From Acidimicrobiales bacterium (GTDB lineage Bacteria > Actinomycetota > Acidimicrobiia > Acidimicrobiales > Aldehydirespiratoraceae), in the NCBI GenBank assembly GCA_029263175.1, contig JAJCXZ010000098.1:1-58930 (forward strand): a stretch of 58,930 nucleotides of DNA, read 5' to 3'. The notes beneath the pieces were generated by a model. The model had not been told where the DNA came from, made no database searches, and saw nothing but the letters and a program-made list of their open reading frames with translations. The position numbers and the translations under genes are program-made. Below, in pieces: positions 10,000 through 17,921 of the stretch (positions within the stretch are counted from its first letter, which is position 1; each line of letters opens with the position of its first letter).

Positions 10000-10532
10000 C
10001 GTTGGTTGCTCGCTGCTTTGAATTGCACCGGGATCGATCCAACCGCGTAGTCCTTACGCAGCGGGTGTCCGACCCAATTCTCGGGCATGAGCACCCGGCT
10101 CATGTCGGGATGATCCGAGAACACGATGCCGAACATGTCGTAGACCTCACGCTCGAGGTACTCGGCGCCGGGGTAGAGATCGAATGCGGTGGCGATCGTC
10201 GGCTCGTCACCATCAAGCTGCACGCGAATGCGGATGCGCTCACGACGCTGATGGTTGATGAGCGCAGTCACCAGCTCGAAGCGACCGGCCTCGATGCCCT
10301 CGGGGAGCGAACGTTTGCCAGCATAGGTCAGATAGTCGACGGCGGTGAGGTCGATCAGCTGGTCGAAACCATCGGCATGAGCTGCGGTGATCGTGTCGAG
10401 ATAGGTGTCGCTGGTGGCGTGGAGGATGACGTCGCCATTGGAGTCGGCCACGATGGCGTCATAACGAAGCGTTGCGATCGCAGCAGCCTCAGCTACGTCG
10501 TCGGCAGCCTCGGCTGCGATTTCGTCACTCAT
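9996..10532 (-). CDS. nuoC: NADH-quinone oxidoreductase subunit C
   Basis: 30-kDa-type peripheral subunit, 178 residues. The family signature ERIRIRVQLDGDEP...ATAFDLYPGAEYLEREVYDMFGIVFSDHPDMSRVLMPENWVGHPLRKDY is readable (given here in pieces), including the EREVYDMFGI and HPLRKDYA segments. The N-terminal 20 residues are Ala/Glu-rich and variable. It is separated from nuoB by two bases and overlaps nuoD, in the standard nuoABCD order. It is a separate gene rather than a nuoCD fusion. Confidence 0.97.
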   Translation of the reverse strand: MSDEIAAEAADDVAEAAAIATLRYDAIVADSNGDVILHATSDTYLDTITAAHADGFDQLIDLTAVDYLTYAGKRSLPEGIEAGRFELVTALINHQRRERIRIRVQLDGDEPTIATAFDLYPGAEYLEREVYDMFGIVFSDHPDMSRVLMPENWVGHPLRKDYAVGSIPVQFKAASNQR

Positions 10533-10534
10533 AT

Positions 10535-11131
10535 TCAGCCCCCGATGGTGAGGCCGGCGGTCTGCCCGTCGCGCTGCTCGATCGTGATTCCTGCCCCGGC
10601 ACCAGAAGCTTCACGGCGCTGCGTGAGCTCGCCGCTCTGGATCTTCTCGTGCAGGGTGAAGATGGCGTGCATGAGGGTTTCGGGACCGGGCGGACAGCCC
10701 GGGGCGTAGACATCGACCGGCACCACCTGGTCGACACCCTGCACGATTGCGTAATTGTTGAACATGCCGCCGCTCGAAGCGCACACGCCCATGGAGATGA
10801 CCCACTTGGGTTCCATCATCTGGTCGTAGACCTGACGAAGAACCGGGGCCATCTTCTGCGAGACACGGCCGGCCACGATCATCAAATCGGCCTGGCGGGG
10901 CGACGCCCGGAAAACTTCCATGCCGTAGCGGGCCAGGTCGTAGTGAGCAGCACCGCTCGCCATCATCTCGATGGCGCAGCAGGCGAGACCGAACGTGGCG
11001 GGCCAACAGCTGCGGGCTCGCGCCCACTTGACCAGGTCTTCGATGTTGCCGGTGAGGAAGTTGTGGTCCATCCCCTCGAGGCCGGACTCAGCGATCGAGT
11101 TGGAGTCGCCCAGAAGCGGAATCTGCGCCAT
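10535..11131 (-). CDS. nuoB: NADH-quinone oxidoreductase subunit B
   Basis: PSST-type subunit that holds cluster N2, the electron donor to quinone. It has 198 residues. The four cluster cysteines are visible in [11 protein letters not shown] (adjacent pair), [10 protein letters not shown] and [10 protein letters not shown]. The C-terminal 30 residues ([22 protein letters not shown]) are a variable tail. The ATG overlaps the last base of the nuoA stop. Together with NuoD and NuoH this confirms a complete quinone module. Confidence 0.98.
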   Translation of the reverse strand: MAQIPLLGDSNSIAESGLEGMDHNFLTGNIEDLVKWARARSCWPATFGLACCAIEMMASGAAHYDLARYGMEVFRASPRQADLMIVAGRVSQKMAPVLRQVYDQMMEPKWVISMGVCASSGGMFNNYAIVQGVDQVVPVDVYAPGCPPGPETLMHAIFTLHEKIQSGELTQRREASGAGAGITIEQRDGQTAGLTIGG

Positions 11132-11607
11132 CAGGCAGCTTGCCCGTCGTCAGCGGGGATTCCACGATCCTCGAGGCCGACTCGACGGATCGTGGTCTCA
11201 ACCGTGCGATCAGGCGAAACTGCGCCACTCGGGCGGGCAACCTGCTTCAGCGGACCCCACTCGAGGGCGCCGTTTCCGATCAGGTACACAAACGATTCGA
11301 ACACCGCAAAGGTGAACACCATGATCAGAACAAGGCCGAACACACCCAGGCCACCGAAGGCAACGGCATAGGGGTAGAAGAAGATGATCTCGATGTCGAA
11401 GACGATGAAGATCATCGCCACGAGGAAGAAACGGACCGGGAATCGCTCTGGCGTCTCACGACTCGGGACGATGCCGCACTCGTACGCGGCCCGCTTGGCA
11501 AGTGATGGATTGCGCGGAGCCAGCAAACCAGAGGCGATGAAGCTGCCCGCCGCAAACGCAGCTGCGAGCAGCAAGAGCGCCAGCAAGGGAAGGTACTGGC
11601 CCAGCAT
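11131..11607 (-). CDS. nuoA: NADH-quinone oxidoreductase subunit A
   Basis: Small membrane subunit of complex I, 158 residues with three hydrophobic helices. The conserved AYECGIVPS loop and [28 protein letters not shown] segment are diagnostic. The C-terminal 35 residues are a polar extension not needed for the fold. It is the first nuo gene, yet it starts only 3 bases after the stop of the preceding membrane-protein gene. The nuo operon is therefore probably read from a promoter further upstream, with the cytochrome genes. Confidence 0.97.
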   Translation of the reverse strand: MLGQYLPLLALLLLAAAFAAGSFIASGLLAPRNPSLAKRAAYECGIVPSRETPERFPVRFFLVAMIFIVFDIEIIFFYPYAVAFGGLGVFGLVLIMVFTFAVFESFVYLIGNGALEWGPLKQVARPSGAVSPDRTVETTIRRVGLEDRGIPADDGQAA

Positions 11608-11610
11608 GCG

Positions 11611-12729
11611 CTAGCCCGCCTGGAACTCGGCCCGCCGCGCCATGACGAGCTTGTCGCGCTCGTGAAGCATGTAGCAAAGGCCGAGGAAGATGATGAGCGA
11701 ACCGATCGTGATCATGGCGGGCACGAGACGCAGGTTGCCGAGGTTGCGGATCATGATGATCGAGACGATCGGCGCGTCCGGGTCAACTTCTGGTCGCTTC
11801 GGAGCGGTGCCCGGAAGGTTGGTCGTCGACTCCTCTGTGACCTGCTGGATCTGCACGATTCCGTAACGAGTCGGGTGCGTGATGGTGAACGCGGTGCGGA
11901 CCTGGGTTTCGATTCGATCCCAGCGGTTGGGATCCTCAGGGAGGCCACGCTTGCCACCAATGGTGAAGGCGTCGAGCACCTTGAAGTCGGCCGCGGTCTG
12001 GAAGTCGAAGTCGCTGGACGCGAGCAGCATTGCGATGGCGGACGCCTGGGCCTCACCTGACTGGGCGGTGGACAGAAGCGTCCATCCACCGAGATCACTG
12101 TTGTCCTGGTCGATCAGTCCCGGTGCGATTGCCGCCAACTCAGAGAGAGTGGTGGCTTCGTTCTTCGCCTGCTCCTCCGCCGCCAGGGCCTCGATTTCGT
12201 CATCGGACAGACCCTCGGTCTGATCGGGCGTGAGCGACTCAGCAGTGACCACACCGTATTCGGCCCAGGCGGTCTGCACCTCGACGACATGTTCGGCATC
12301 GTCGGCGGAGAGGCCGGTTGTCGCCATCGTCAGTGCATCGTCGCCGTACTCGTCGATCAAGTCATCGACCGCGGCCACGACGACCGAGTGGGCGTCCCGG
12401 AGATTCTCAGTGGCGAGGCTGTCAGTCTCATCGAGCGCGGCAAACGTGAAATGTCCCTCGGTGTCGGTGCCTTCAACGATCTCAACCGGCTCCCACACCG
12501 GAGAGTCGCCCGCGTAACCGATTCCGTAGATCCACCAGACCGAAGCCATGATCGCCATCCAGCCGAAGAACCCGGCCAGCGTTATCAGAGTGCCGAGGCG
12601 GGGTCCGGAGTTGGTGCTGACAATGAGCCAGATCGAGCCCATCAGCACCACGACGCCGGTGAGGACGGCCATGAAGCCACGGATCTCGGGGTCCCACGCG
12701 AGACCGGCGATGATGTCGAGCATCTCCAT
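11611..12729 (-). CDS. unrecognised membrane protein linking the cytochrome and nuo genes
   Basis: I do not recognise this 372-residue protein. It has two N-terminal membrane helices (about residues 17-38 and 45-68, the second with WMAIMASVWWIYGIGY). A soluble domain of about 260 residues follows, acidic and Ala/Thr-rich in its first half, and then a single C-terminal helix near 335-357 with a short basic end. No heme or cluster motif is present. Its ATG overlaps the stop of the di-heme cytochrome gene, and nuoA follows 3 bases after its own stop. Co-translation suggests a subunit or assembly factor of the respiratory complexes, which is inference from position only. Confidence 0.85.
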   Translation of the reverse strand: MEMLDIIAGLAWDPEIRGFMAVLTGVVVLMGSIWLIVSTNSGPRLGTLITLAGFFGWMAIMASVWWIYGIGYAGDSPVWEPVEIVEGTDTEGHFTFAALDETDSLATENLRDAHSVVVAAVDDLIDEYGDDALTMATTGLSADDAEHVVEVQTAWAEYGVVTAESLTPDQTEGLSDDEIEALAAEEQAKNEATTLSELAAIAPGLIDQDNSDLGGWTLLSTAQSGEAQASAIAMLLASSDFDFQTAADFKVLDAFTIGGKRGLPEDPNRWDRIETQVRTAFTITHPTRYGIVQIQQVTEESTTNLPGTAPKRPEVDPDAPIVSIIMIRNLGNLRLVPAMITIGSLIIFLGLCYMLHERDKLVMARRAEFQAG

Positions 12730-14213
12730 CAGAGATTCCTCTCGAACGCGACGATTGCATCGATCTGCTCGTCAGTGAGCAGGGCAGGGTACGAGAACTC
12801 ATCGCTGTTGCCAATGGTGGGGCCAACGGGTGACGAGTCGGTAGCGGGGCCGAAGCCGGGCATCTGGCCGTTGCCGCCGGAGCCGCCACGACCATAGGTG
12901 GCGCCGATGGTCTGACCCCTGGTGATGAAGTCTGCGTGACTGGCAGCCGTTTCGAACTGTTCGAGCTCTGTGCCGCCACGGAGGTTCGGACCGAAGAAGC
13001 CGCCACCCTGGGTGTACTCGTCGAGGATCGGCTGGTCGGTGCCGTGAAGCTCAAGGCTGTAGGGCCCGGTGGCGTCGAAGCTCCAGCCATAGGTGTGGCA
13101 GCGAGCGCAACTGTAGGACCCCGCCGCCGCAGTGTTCGTGAAGAGGATCTCGCCGTATTCCAGATACAGCTCCTGGCCTTCAACTTCACCAGGAGTCGAA
13201 AGCAACTCGAGGGCAGCGAAGCGCCAATCCTCCTCGTTGCCTTCGTTGTCGAGCGCAGGGTTGTCGGCCAGGGCCGCATCCCAGGCGCTCTGACGGACCG
13301 CGTCGACGTCGGCGAGCCATGACTCAACCGCCGCCTCGAGCGCTCCGGCGTGTTCAGCCTCGGTGGCAAGAAGTACTTGGGCCGCTTCGTTGTCGGCAAT
13401 ACAACGGGGGTCATCGCCTTGCTCGGTGCAGTCGAAGCCGAAGGTGTCGCGACTGGCCAGGGTGACGTCGCGGGCGGTGGCGTCCTTCGCTTCGTTCACC
13501 TCGCGCAAGGCGATTGCCCATTCGGCGTCGCTCTCGGCGCGAAGCTTGGTCTCGACGCCCTCACGGATGCCGTTTGCGACCTCTGTGTTGATCTGATCCT
13601 CATCGATCTGAATCGACCGGATGTAGTAGACCACTTCCTCGAGCTGCTGATCGGTGAGCGGGCCACCGCCACCAGCACCCCATGCCGGCATGACGCCATT
13701 GCGGCCGAAGTTGAGGGTATGGATGACCTCGTCCTCGGTGAAGCGGGAGAGCAGGGTGTTCAGCGCAGGAGCCTTCCAGCTGACCTGGGCGACGAACTCG
13801 CCGCTTTCGGTGGTGATTGCCGTGGAGACCGAGCCGCCCGAGCCCTCGGAGCCATGACAGGCAACGCACTGAGCGCCTTCCAGGTAGATCTCCTCGCCGC
13901 GGTTGGTGAAAATGCGGTCGGTGTCGACGTCGCGGCCTTCATGACGACCGGGTTCGCCGAGCCAGTACAACGGCAGCGTGATCGCAGTGATGGTCAACAA
14001 GACGAGGCTGGAACCGAGCGCGAGGTCGAGACGCTTGGTCTCGAGTTCGTCATCGTCCATGTAGGGACGCCGGTTGGCGGCCAACTCGATTTCGGAACCG
14101 AGCTCGTCACGCGCGGATCGAATGTTGAAGTAGATGTAGACGAGGCCACCGATAAAGACGATCGCCAAAATGACGAGGCCGATGGTTCGTTGTGTTGAAG
14201 CGGCGAGCAGCAT
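12729..14213 (-). CDS. membrane-anchored di-heme cytochrome c
   Basis: Electron carrier of the quinol oxidase/reductase module, 494 residues. Helices lie at about residues 10-30 and 66-86. Two cytochrome c domains follow: CVACH at 116-120 with a likely axial Met175 (GVMPAWG), and CARCH at 369-373 with a likely Met451 (GQMPGFG). Between them lies a spacer of about 180 residues rich in Glu/Asp/Ala. Actinobacterial QcrC is also di-heme, but there the heme domains precede the anchor; here the anchors come first and the hemes are far apart. It is coupled to the Rieske gene upstream and the membrane protein downstream. Confidence 0.9.
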   Translation of the reverse strand: MLLAASTQRTIGLVILAIVFIGGLVYIYFNIRSARDELGSEIELAANRRPYMDDDELETKRLDLALGSSLVLLTITAITLPLYWLGEPGRHEGRDVDTDRIFTNRGEEIYLEGAQCVACHGSEGSGGSVSTAITTESGEFVAQVSWKAPALNTLLSRFTEDEVIHTLNFGRNGVMPAWGAGGGGPLTDQQLEEVVYYIRSIQIDEDQINTEVANGIREGVETKLRAESDAEWAIALREVNEAKDATARDVTLASRDTFGFDCTEQGDDPRCIADNEAAQVLLATEAEHAGALEAAVESWLADVDAVRQSAWDAALADNPALDNEGNEEDWRFAALELLSTPGEVEGQELYLEYGEILFTNTAAAGSYSCARCHTYGWSFDATGPYSLELHGTDQPILDEYTQGGGFFGPNLRGGTELEQFETAASHADFITRGQTIGATYGRGGSGGNGQMPGFGPATDSSPVGPTIGNSDEFSYPALLTDEQIDAIVAFERNL

Positions 14214-14273
14214 GCGCGTGGATAACTCTGGATCTTTGGTGTGAATACTCAGCTGGGGAACGGACGGAGGTTA

Positions 14274-15152
14274 CTAGTGGCTCGACTGGCCGATGCAGTT
14301 GGGGCCTTCGGCTTCCTGGCCAGTGGTGTTGGTGCCGATCGGGGGGCCCTGCACGATTGCGCCGGTGTTGACGGTAAGTGAACCGTCGGCACCGATGGAC
14401 ATCGCGAAACGGTCCATGCCGCGAGGGGCGGGACCGCCGCGCTTCTCGCCAACCCGGTTGTATTGCGATCCATGGCAGGGACATTCGAACCACTGCGAGG
14501 TGCCGCAGGAGGGCACACGACAACCGAGGTGAGGGCACTTCTGGTAGAGAGCAATAATGCCGCCGTCGAGGCCGAGAGTGTGGCCTGCTTCCATTCCGGC
14601 GAGTTCAGGAGCCGAGTACGCCGCCCGAGCCTTCTCGATCGCACCGTTGGGATACTCGGTGAGCCACATTCGGCCTTCGGCCTTGTAGAGGAACCCGTTG
14701 TTGCTGCGGATCTCGGCGAGCAGATCGGTCACGAGGCCGACCTTGAAGGCCGAACCGAAACCGCCGCCGAGCTGCGGCCACAGGAACGCAATGCACGCGG
14801 CGCCGAATCCGCCCAGGCCGATCTGCATCATGAGAACGATCGACCGGTTGAAGAACTGGCGCCGGCTGACGCCGATGATCTCGGGATCGGGCGGTACATA
14901 CGGGGCAGGGGGCGCAGAGTCGCCTGCAAGAACAAGCTGCTTGGACGCGGCCTTGCGGTCGAGCGCGGCGGCCTTCTCGACCTGCTTGCCGGAGAGCTCG
15001 GCTTCTGAGCCGAGTGCAGAGCTGGCGGCGTCGCGCTTCTTCGTCTCGCTGGACAAGATGCCAAGCGCCTCGTCGGCCTGTCGGCCGCGCATGGTGGCGA
15101 ACACGGCAATGCCGGCCAGAACGACGATTGCGATTATTCCGAGGGTGATCAT
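14274..15152 (-). CDS. Rieske [2Fe-2S] protein of the cytochrome bc/b6f-type complex
   Basis: 292 residues from the ATG at 15152, chosen because AAGGAG lies at good distance before it and a longer frame would overlap the upstream gene. A membrane helix (1-19) is followed by a linker, a twin-arginine-like SRRQFF (96-101) and a second helix (106-125). Rieske box 1 is CPHLGC (ligands Cys206, His208) and box 2 is CPCHG (Cys224, His227), with Cys211/Cys226 placed for the usual disulfide. The N-terminal helix before the RR motif resembles actinobacterial QcrA architecture, but the flanking cytochrome b is split, unlike theirs. Confidence 0.94.
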   Translation of the reverse strand: MITLGIIAIVVLAGIAVFATMRGRQADEALGILSSETKKRDAASSALGSEAELSGKQVEKAAALDRKAASKQLVLAGDSAPPAPYVPPDPEIIGVSRRQFFNRSIVLMMQIGLGGFGAACIAFLWPQLGGGFGSAFKVGLVTDLLAEIRSNNGFLYKAEGRMWLTEYPNGAIEKARAAYSAPELAGMEAGHTLGLDGGIIALYQKCPHLGCRVPSCGTSQWFECPCHGSQYNRVGEKRGGPAPRGMDRFAMSIGADGSLTVNTGAIVQGPPIGTNTTGQEAEGPNCIGQSSH

Positions 15153-15168
15153 TGGCAGTCTCCTTTGC

Positions 15169-15945
15169 TCACAGCTCGAAGAAGAGTCCGGCTTCCCAGG
15201 GGAAGACGAAGTTGAAGCCGGGGCCACGGAAGAACGAGCCGATCATGACGAGAACTGCCCAGAACATCAGGTGCATCGTCATCAGTGAGATCGCGAACTT
15301 GCGGTCCTCCGGCTTGCTCGAGGGGTTTCGGTCGATATAGGGGGCCAGAATCAGCACAAAGAGGCCGATACCCGGGATGGTCACGCCGGCAACCATCGGA
15401 TGGAACATCGTCAATAGTTCCTGAAGCCCCAGGAAGTACCAGGGCGCCTTCGACGGATTTGGCGTCTGGTTGAAGTTGGCCAACTCGAGCAACGGCGCGT
15501 TGACGAAGATCGAGAAGATCAGGATGAATGCCGTGATGAACAAGGCCGCCGCGAACTCCACCACAAGGAGATGGGGCCAGGTGTGGACCTTGTCCTGGGG
15601 TGCCGACTTGGTGTCTTGAATGGAGCCGGACTTGACGACGGTGAGCAATCGCTGGGTGTTTCCGCCGGGACCGGTGAGCACTGGCCCACCAGCCGCGGTC
15701 GCAGGGGCCGCCGCCGTGGGGGCGGTGGCAACGGCACCGGCTTCCGCTCCGCCCGACTTGGCCTTGGCCGCCTTCGAGCGCTCGAGCAAGTGCGCAGGGA
15801 TCTTTGACTCGGCCTCCTGTTGCTCGGCGGCATCATCGCCGCCTCCGCCAGACGCGACGGGTGCCGCCGCTTCTGCTTTTTCAGCCGCCGCCTTGGCGCG
15901 AGCCTCTTCGGCCCGCTTCCGGAGGTGTTCGGGAACTTCAGTCAT
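15169..15945 (-). CDS. cytochrome b C-terminal half (subunit IV-like) with extended N-terminus
   Basis: 258 residues from the ATG at 15945 (GGGAGAA upstream). The first 110 residues are soluble and Ala/Lys/Glu-rich. They contain the motif VPEHLRKRAEEARAK (4-18) and a second version IPAHLLERSKAAKAK (49-63); a third version occurs in the cytochrome c at 17922. Three helices follow. The quinol-oxidation loop reads SKAPWYFLGLQELL, so the usual PEWY is APWY at 167-170 with no glutamate. It follows the b6-like gene by 19 bases and completes a split cytochrome b. Confidence 0.9.
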   Translation of the reverse strand: MTEVPEHLRKRAEEARAKAAAEKAEAAAPVASGGGGDDAAEQQEAESKIPAHLLERSKAAKAKSGGAEAGAVATAPTAAAPATAAGGPVLTGPGGNTQRLLTVVKSGSIQDTKSAPQDKVHTWPHLLVVEFAAALFITAFILIFSIFVNAPLLELANFNQTPNPSKAPWYFLGLQELLTMFHPMVAGVTIPGIGLFVLILAPYIDRNPSSKPEDRKFAISLMTMHLMFWAVLVMIGSFFRGPGFNFVFPWEAGLFFEL

Positions 15946-15964
15946 GTTCTGTTTCTCCCTCGTC

Positions 15965-16756
15965 CTACAGCGGCCCCGAGATTCCGCCGTCCTTGCGGAC
16001 TCTCCAGAAGTGAATCGCCATGAATATGACGACAACGAATGGAAGCAGCAGAACGTGGAGCACGTACCAACGAAGCAGGGTGTCAGTGCCGATCTCTACG
16101 CCACCCAGCAACACGAACCGCACCTGGTCACCGAACACAGGGGTATACCCCATCATATTGGTGCCCACGGTGACGGCCCAGAGTGCCAGCTGATCCCACG
16201 GCAGCAGATAGCCGGTGAACGACAGCAACAGCGTGAACTGGAGGAGCATCACGCCGATCACCCAGTTGAATTCGCGGGGCGGCTTGTAGGCACCGTGATA
16301 GAAGACGCGCGCCATGTGCAGGAACACGCTCAACACCATGAGGTGGGCTGCCCATCTGTGCATGTTGCGCACCAGCAAGCCGAAGGTCACCGTGTTCTGG
16401 AGGGTGTAGATGTCGTCCCAGGCCGCGGCCGCCGTCGGGCGGTAAAAGAACATCAAGAAGATGCCTGTAACCGTGAGATGGATGAACAAGAGGAACGACA
16501 GGCCACCGAGGCACAGGGTGTAGCTGACCTTCACCGCGTGGCGCTTCACCTTCACCGGGTGCAGGTGGTAGAGCACACTGTTCATGATCACGTATGACCG
16601 ATTACGCGGGCTATCGGTGTAGCCCTTCCGGAATATCGAACCGGGCCGGAAAATCGAGTTCCACGCCTGCGAACCCTGGATCTGATCCCCCATCTGGGAC
16701 ATCGAATCCTGCATGCGCTGCGGGAACGGTTTCTTCACATCTTCGTCGGTAGCCAT
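15965..16756 (-). CDS. cytochrome b N-terminal half (b6-like)
   Basis: 263 residues with four membrane helices. The heme-ligand histidines are His133 and His147 in NMHRWAAH...FLH (13 residues between) and His234 and His249 in YVLH...AIH (14 between). The 14-residue spacing in the second pair is the cytochrome b6 pattern rather than the mitochondrial one. GYLLPWDQLALWAVTVGTN is the conserved loop before the Qo region. The polypeptide ends after four helices, and the remaining helices are encoded by the next gene. About 60 N-terminal residues are soluble. Confidence 0.93.
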   Translation of the reverse strand: MATDEDVKKPFPQRMQDSMSQMGDQIQGSQAWNSIFRPGSIFRKGYTDSPRNRSYVIMNSVLYHLHPVKVKRHAVKVSYTLCLGGLSFLLFIHLTVTGIFLMFFYRPTAAAAWDDIYTLQNTVTFGLLVRNMHRWAAHLMVLSVFLHMARVFYHGAYKPPREFNWVIGVMLLQFTLLLSFTGYLLPWDQLALWAVTVGTNMMGYTPVFGDQVRFVLLGGVEIGTDTLLRWYVLHVLLLPFVVVIFMAIHFWRVRKDGGISGPL

Positions 16757-16780
16757 TAAAAATCGTTGTTCTCCTGCGCC

Positions 16781-17197
16781 TCAGCTGAGACGCATTCCGT
16801 ATCCGTAGCCGTGGGTGTTGGTGCGTTGATGGGAGTCGCCCTCAGCCGGCGCATCGCCGATCTTGCCGAGGATGATGACGCCTGTCGGGCAACGATCGAC
16901 GCAAAGTGCGCACCGGGTGCACACATCATCGTCGATCGTGAAGATCACATGATCGTTGGGGTCGCTGCCCGGTTGCTCGGTGCCGATCGCTTCGTCGATC
17001 GCATCCGGGCTCACCATGAAGATGCACTTCCATGGGCAGATGTCGACACAGCCCTCGCACATGATGCATTCGGACTGGTCGATGTGAATGAACTGTTTTG
17101 GTTTGACCTGCTGACTGAGCCACGCCGCGTCGACTTCCTGAAGGACGTAGTCGTCCCGGAAGACCGGCATCGGAGGGTTCGCGTCGACCTTGCTCAC
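16781..17197 (-). CDS. 2x[4Fe-4S] ferredoxin-like protein of the cytochrome b cluster
   Basis: 138 residues. Two cluster-binding motifs are CIMCEGCVDICPWKC and CTRCALCVDRCP, separated by about 45 residues with an acidic insert. The N-terminal 40 residues (FRDDYVLQEVDAAW) and the Gly/Tyr-rich C-terminus are not typical of free ferredoxins. It overlaps the upstream membrane-protein gene by 4 bases and precedes the b6-like gene by 24. A role as an electron-input or docking subunit of this bc/b6f-type complex is inference. Ferredoxin-like proteins are not part of the canonical actinobacterial qcrCAB complex. Confidence 0.88.
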   Translation of the reverse strand: MSKVDANPPMPVFRDDYVLQEVDAAWLSQQVKPKQFIHIDQSECIMCEGCVDICPWKCIFMVSPDAIDEAIGTEQPGSDPNDHVIFTIDDDVCTRCALCVDRCPTGVIILGKIGDAPAEGDSHQRTNTHGYGYGMRLS

Positions 17198-17646
17198 GAC
17201 GACGAGCCCTCCTTGATGAGCGGACGACCGAAGACGGAACGCTCAGGCGTAGCGGCGCCGGTGTCCTGACCACGCTTCTGCCAAATCGACCAGAGGGCGA
17301 TGTTGGCGCCGAGGGCGACGGTGTAGATGAGGACGGCAATGATGTCGCGAAGCACGACATAGGTGATGTCGAGGGGCATGAAGCCGCCATCACGGGAGTG
17401 CTTCAGGATTCCCCCCGGGCCGACAAAGAACTTGTCGACCCGCCAGTTCAGCTCGTTGTCCGCCCACACCAGCCACTGGTGAGGAACGACGCCGTAGACC
17501 CAGAACATCAAGAAGAAGACAACGAGTGAGCCGAGCATCGCTTCGCCCCACGTAACGGGCGCATCGACCGGACGCCGCTTTGAATACGCGACGATGCCGC
17601 CTGTGATCCCGAAGGCAACGATGCAGGACAGAACAAAAGCAACCAC
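17194..17646 (-). CDS. small membrane protein, first gene of the respiratory gene train
   Basis: 150 residues, not recognised by name. Helices lie at about residues 2-20 and 38-58 (AMLGSLVVFFLMFWVYGVVPHQWLVW) and 95-120 (TYVVLRDIIAVLIYTVALGANIALW). Between the last two is the soluble segment WADNELNWRVDKFFVGPGG. The C-terminus is polar. It overlaps the ferredoxin gene by 4 bases, so it may anchor that protein at the membrane (inference). Its start faces the divergent cytochrome c gene across 275 bases that should contain the promoters of both. Confidence 0.85.
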   Translation of the reverse strand: MVAFVLSCIVAFGITGGIVAYSKRRPVDAPVTWGEAMLGSLVVFFLMFWVYGVVPHQWLVWADNELNWRVDKFFVGPGGILKHSRDGGFMPLDITYVVLRDIIAVLIYTVALGANIALWSIWQKRGQDTGAATPERSVFGRPLIKEGSSS

Positions 17647-17921
17647 GCTCGACTCCAGGTGGGAGGCGGGAGTTCACGAACTTCGTGAAACCGCGCACAA
17701 GTGTAGTCCCGTTGGGCCAAAGCCCTCGGGTTGGGTGAACGGTTTACCACGGCAATTCCGGTCTCCACACATTCGGCGACAGATCTCGCGACATTCCCGC
17801 GCCGTCTTGGCGGGACGTGCGACACTGCCTCTATCCTCTACTGGTCTGTGTCATCTCCTGTCTGAACAGGATCGGGTGAGGGCACAACCAATCTGTCCTT
17901 AGCCCCGCACCGGAGACCACG
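17647..17921. promoter_or_regulatory. divergent intergenic region between the respiratory operon and cytochrome c
   Basis: 275 bases with no convincing gene. It separates the start of the long minus-strand respiratory operon from the plus-strand cytochrome c, so it must hold both promoters. I see a 14-base palindrome CCTGTCTGAACAGG at 17857-17870, about 52 bases before the cytochrome GTG. I could not assign -35/-10 boxes with confidence. Confidence 0.5.

Noticed and set aside
17857-17870. CCTGTCTGAACAGG as a regulator binding site
   Set aside because: The palindrome is short, occurs once, and matches no consensus I can name. It is noted only in the intergenic entry.
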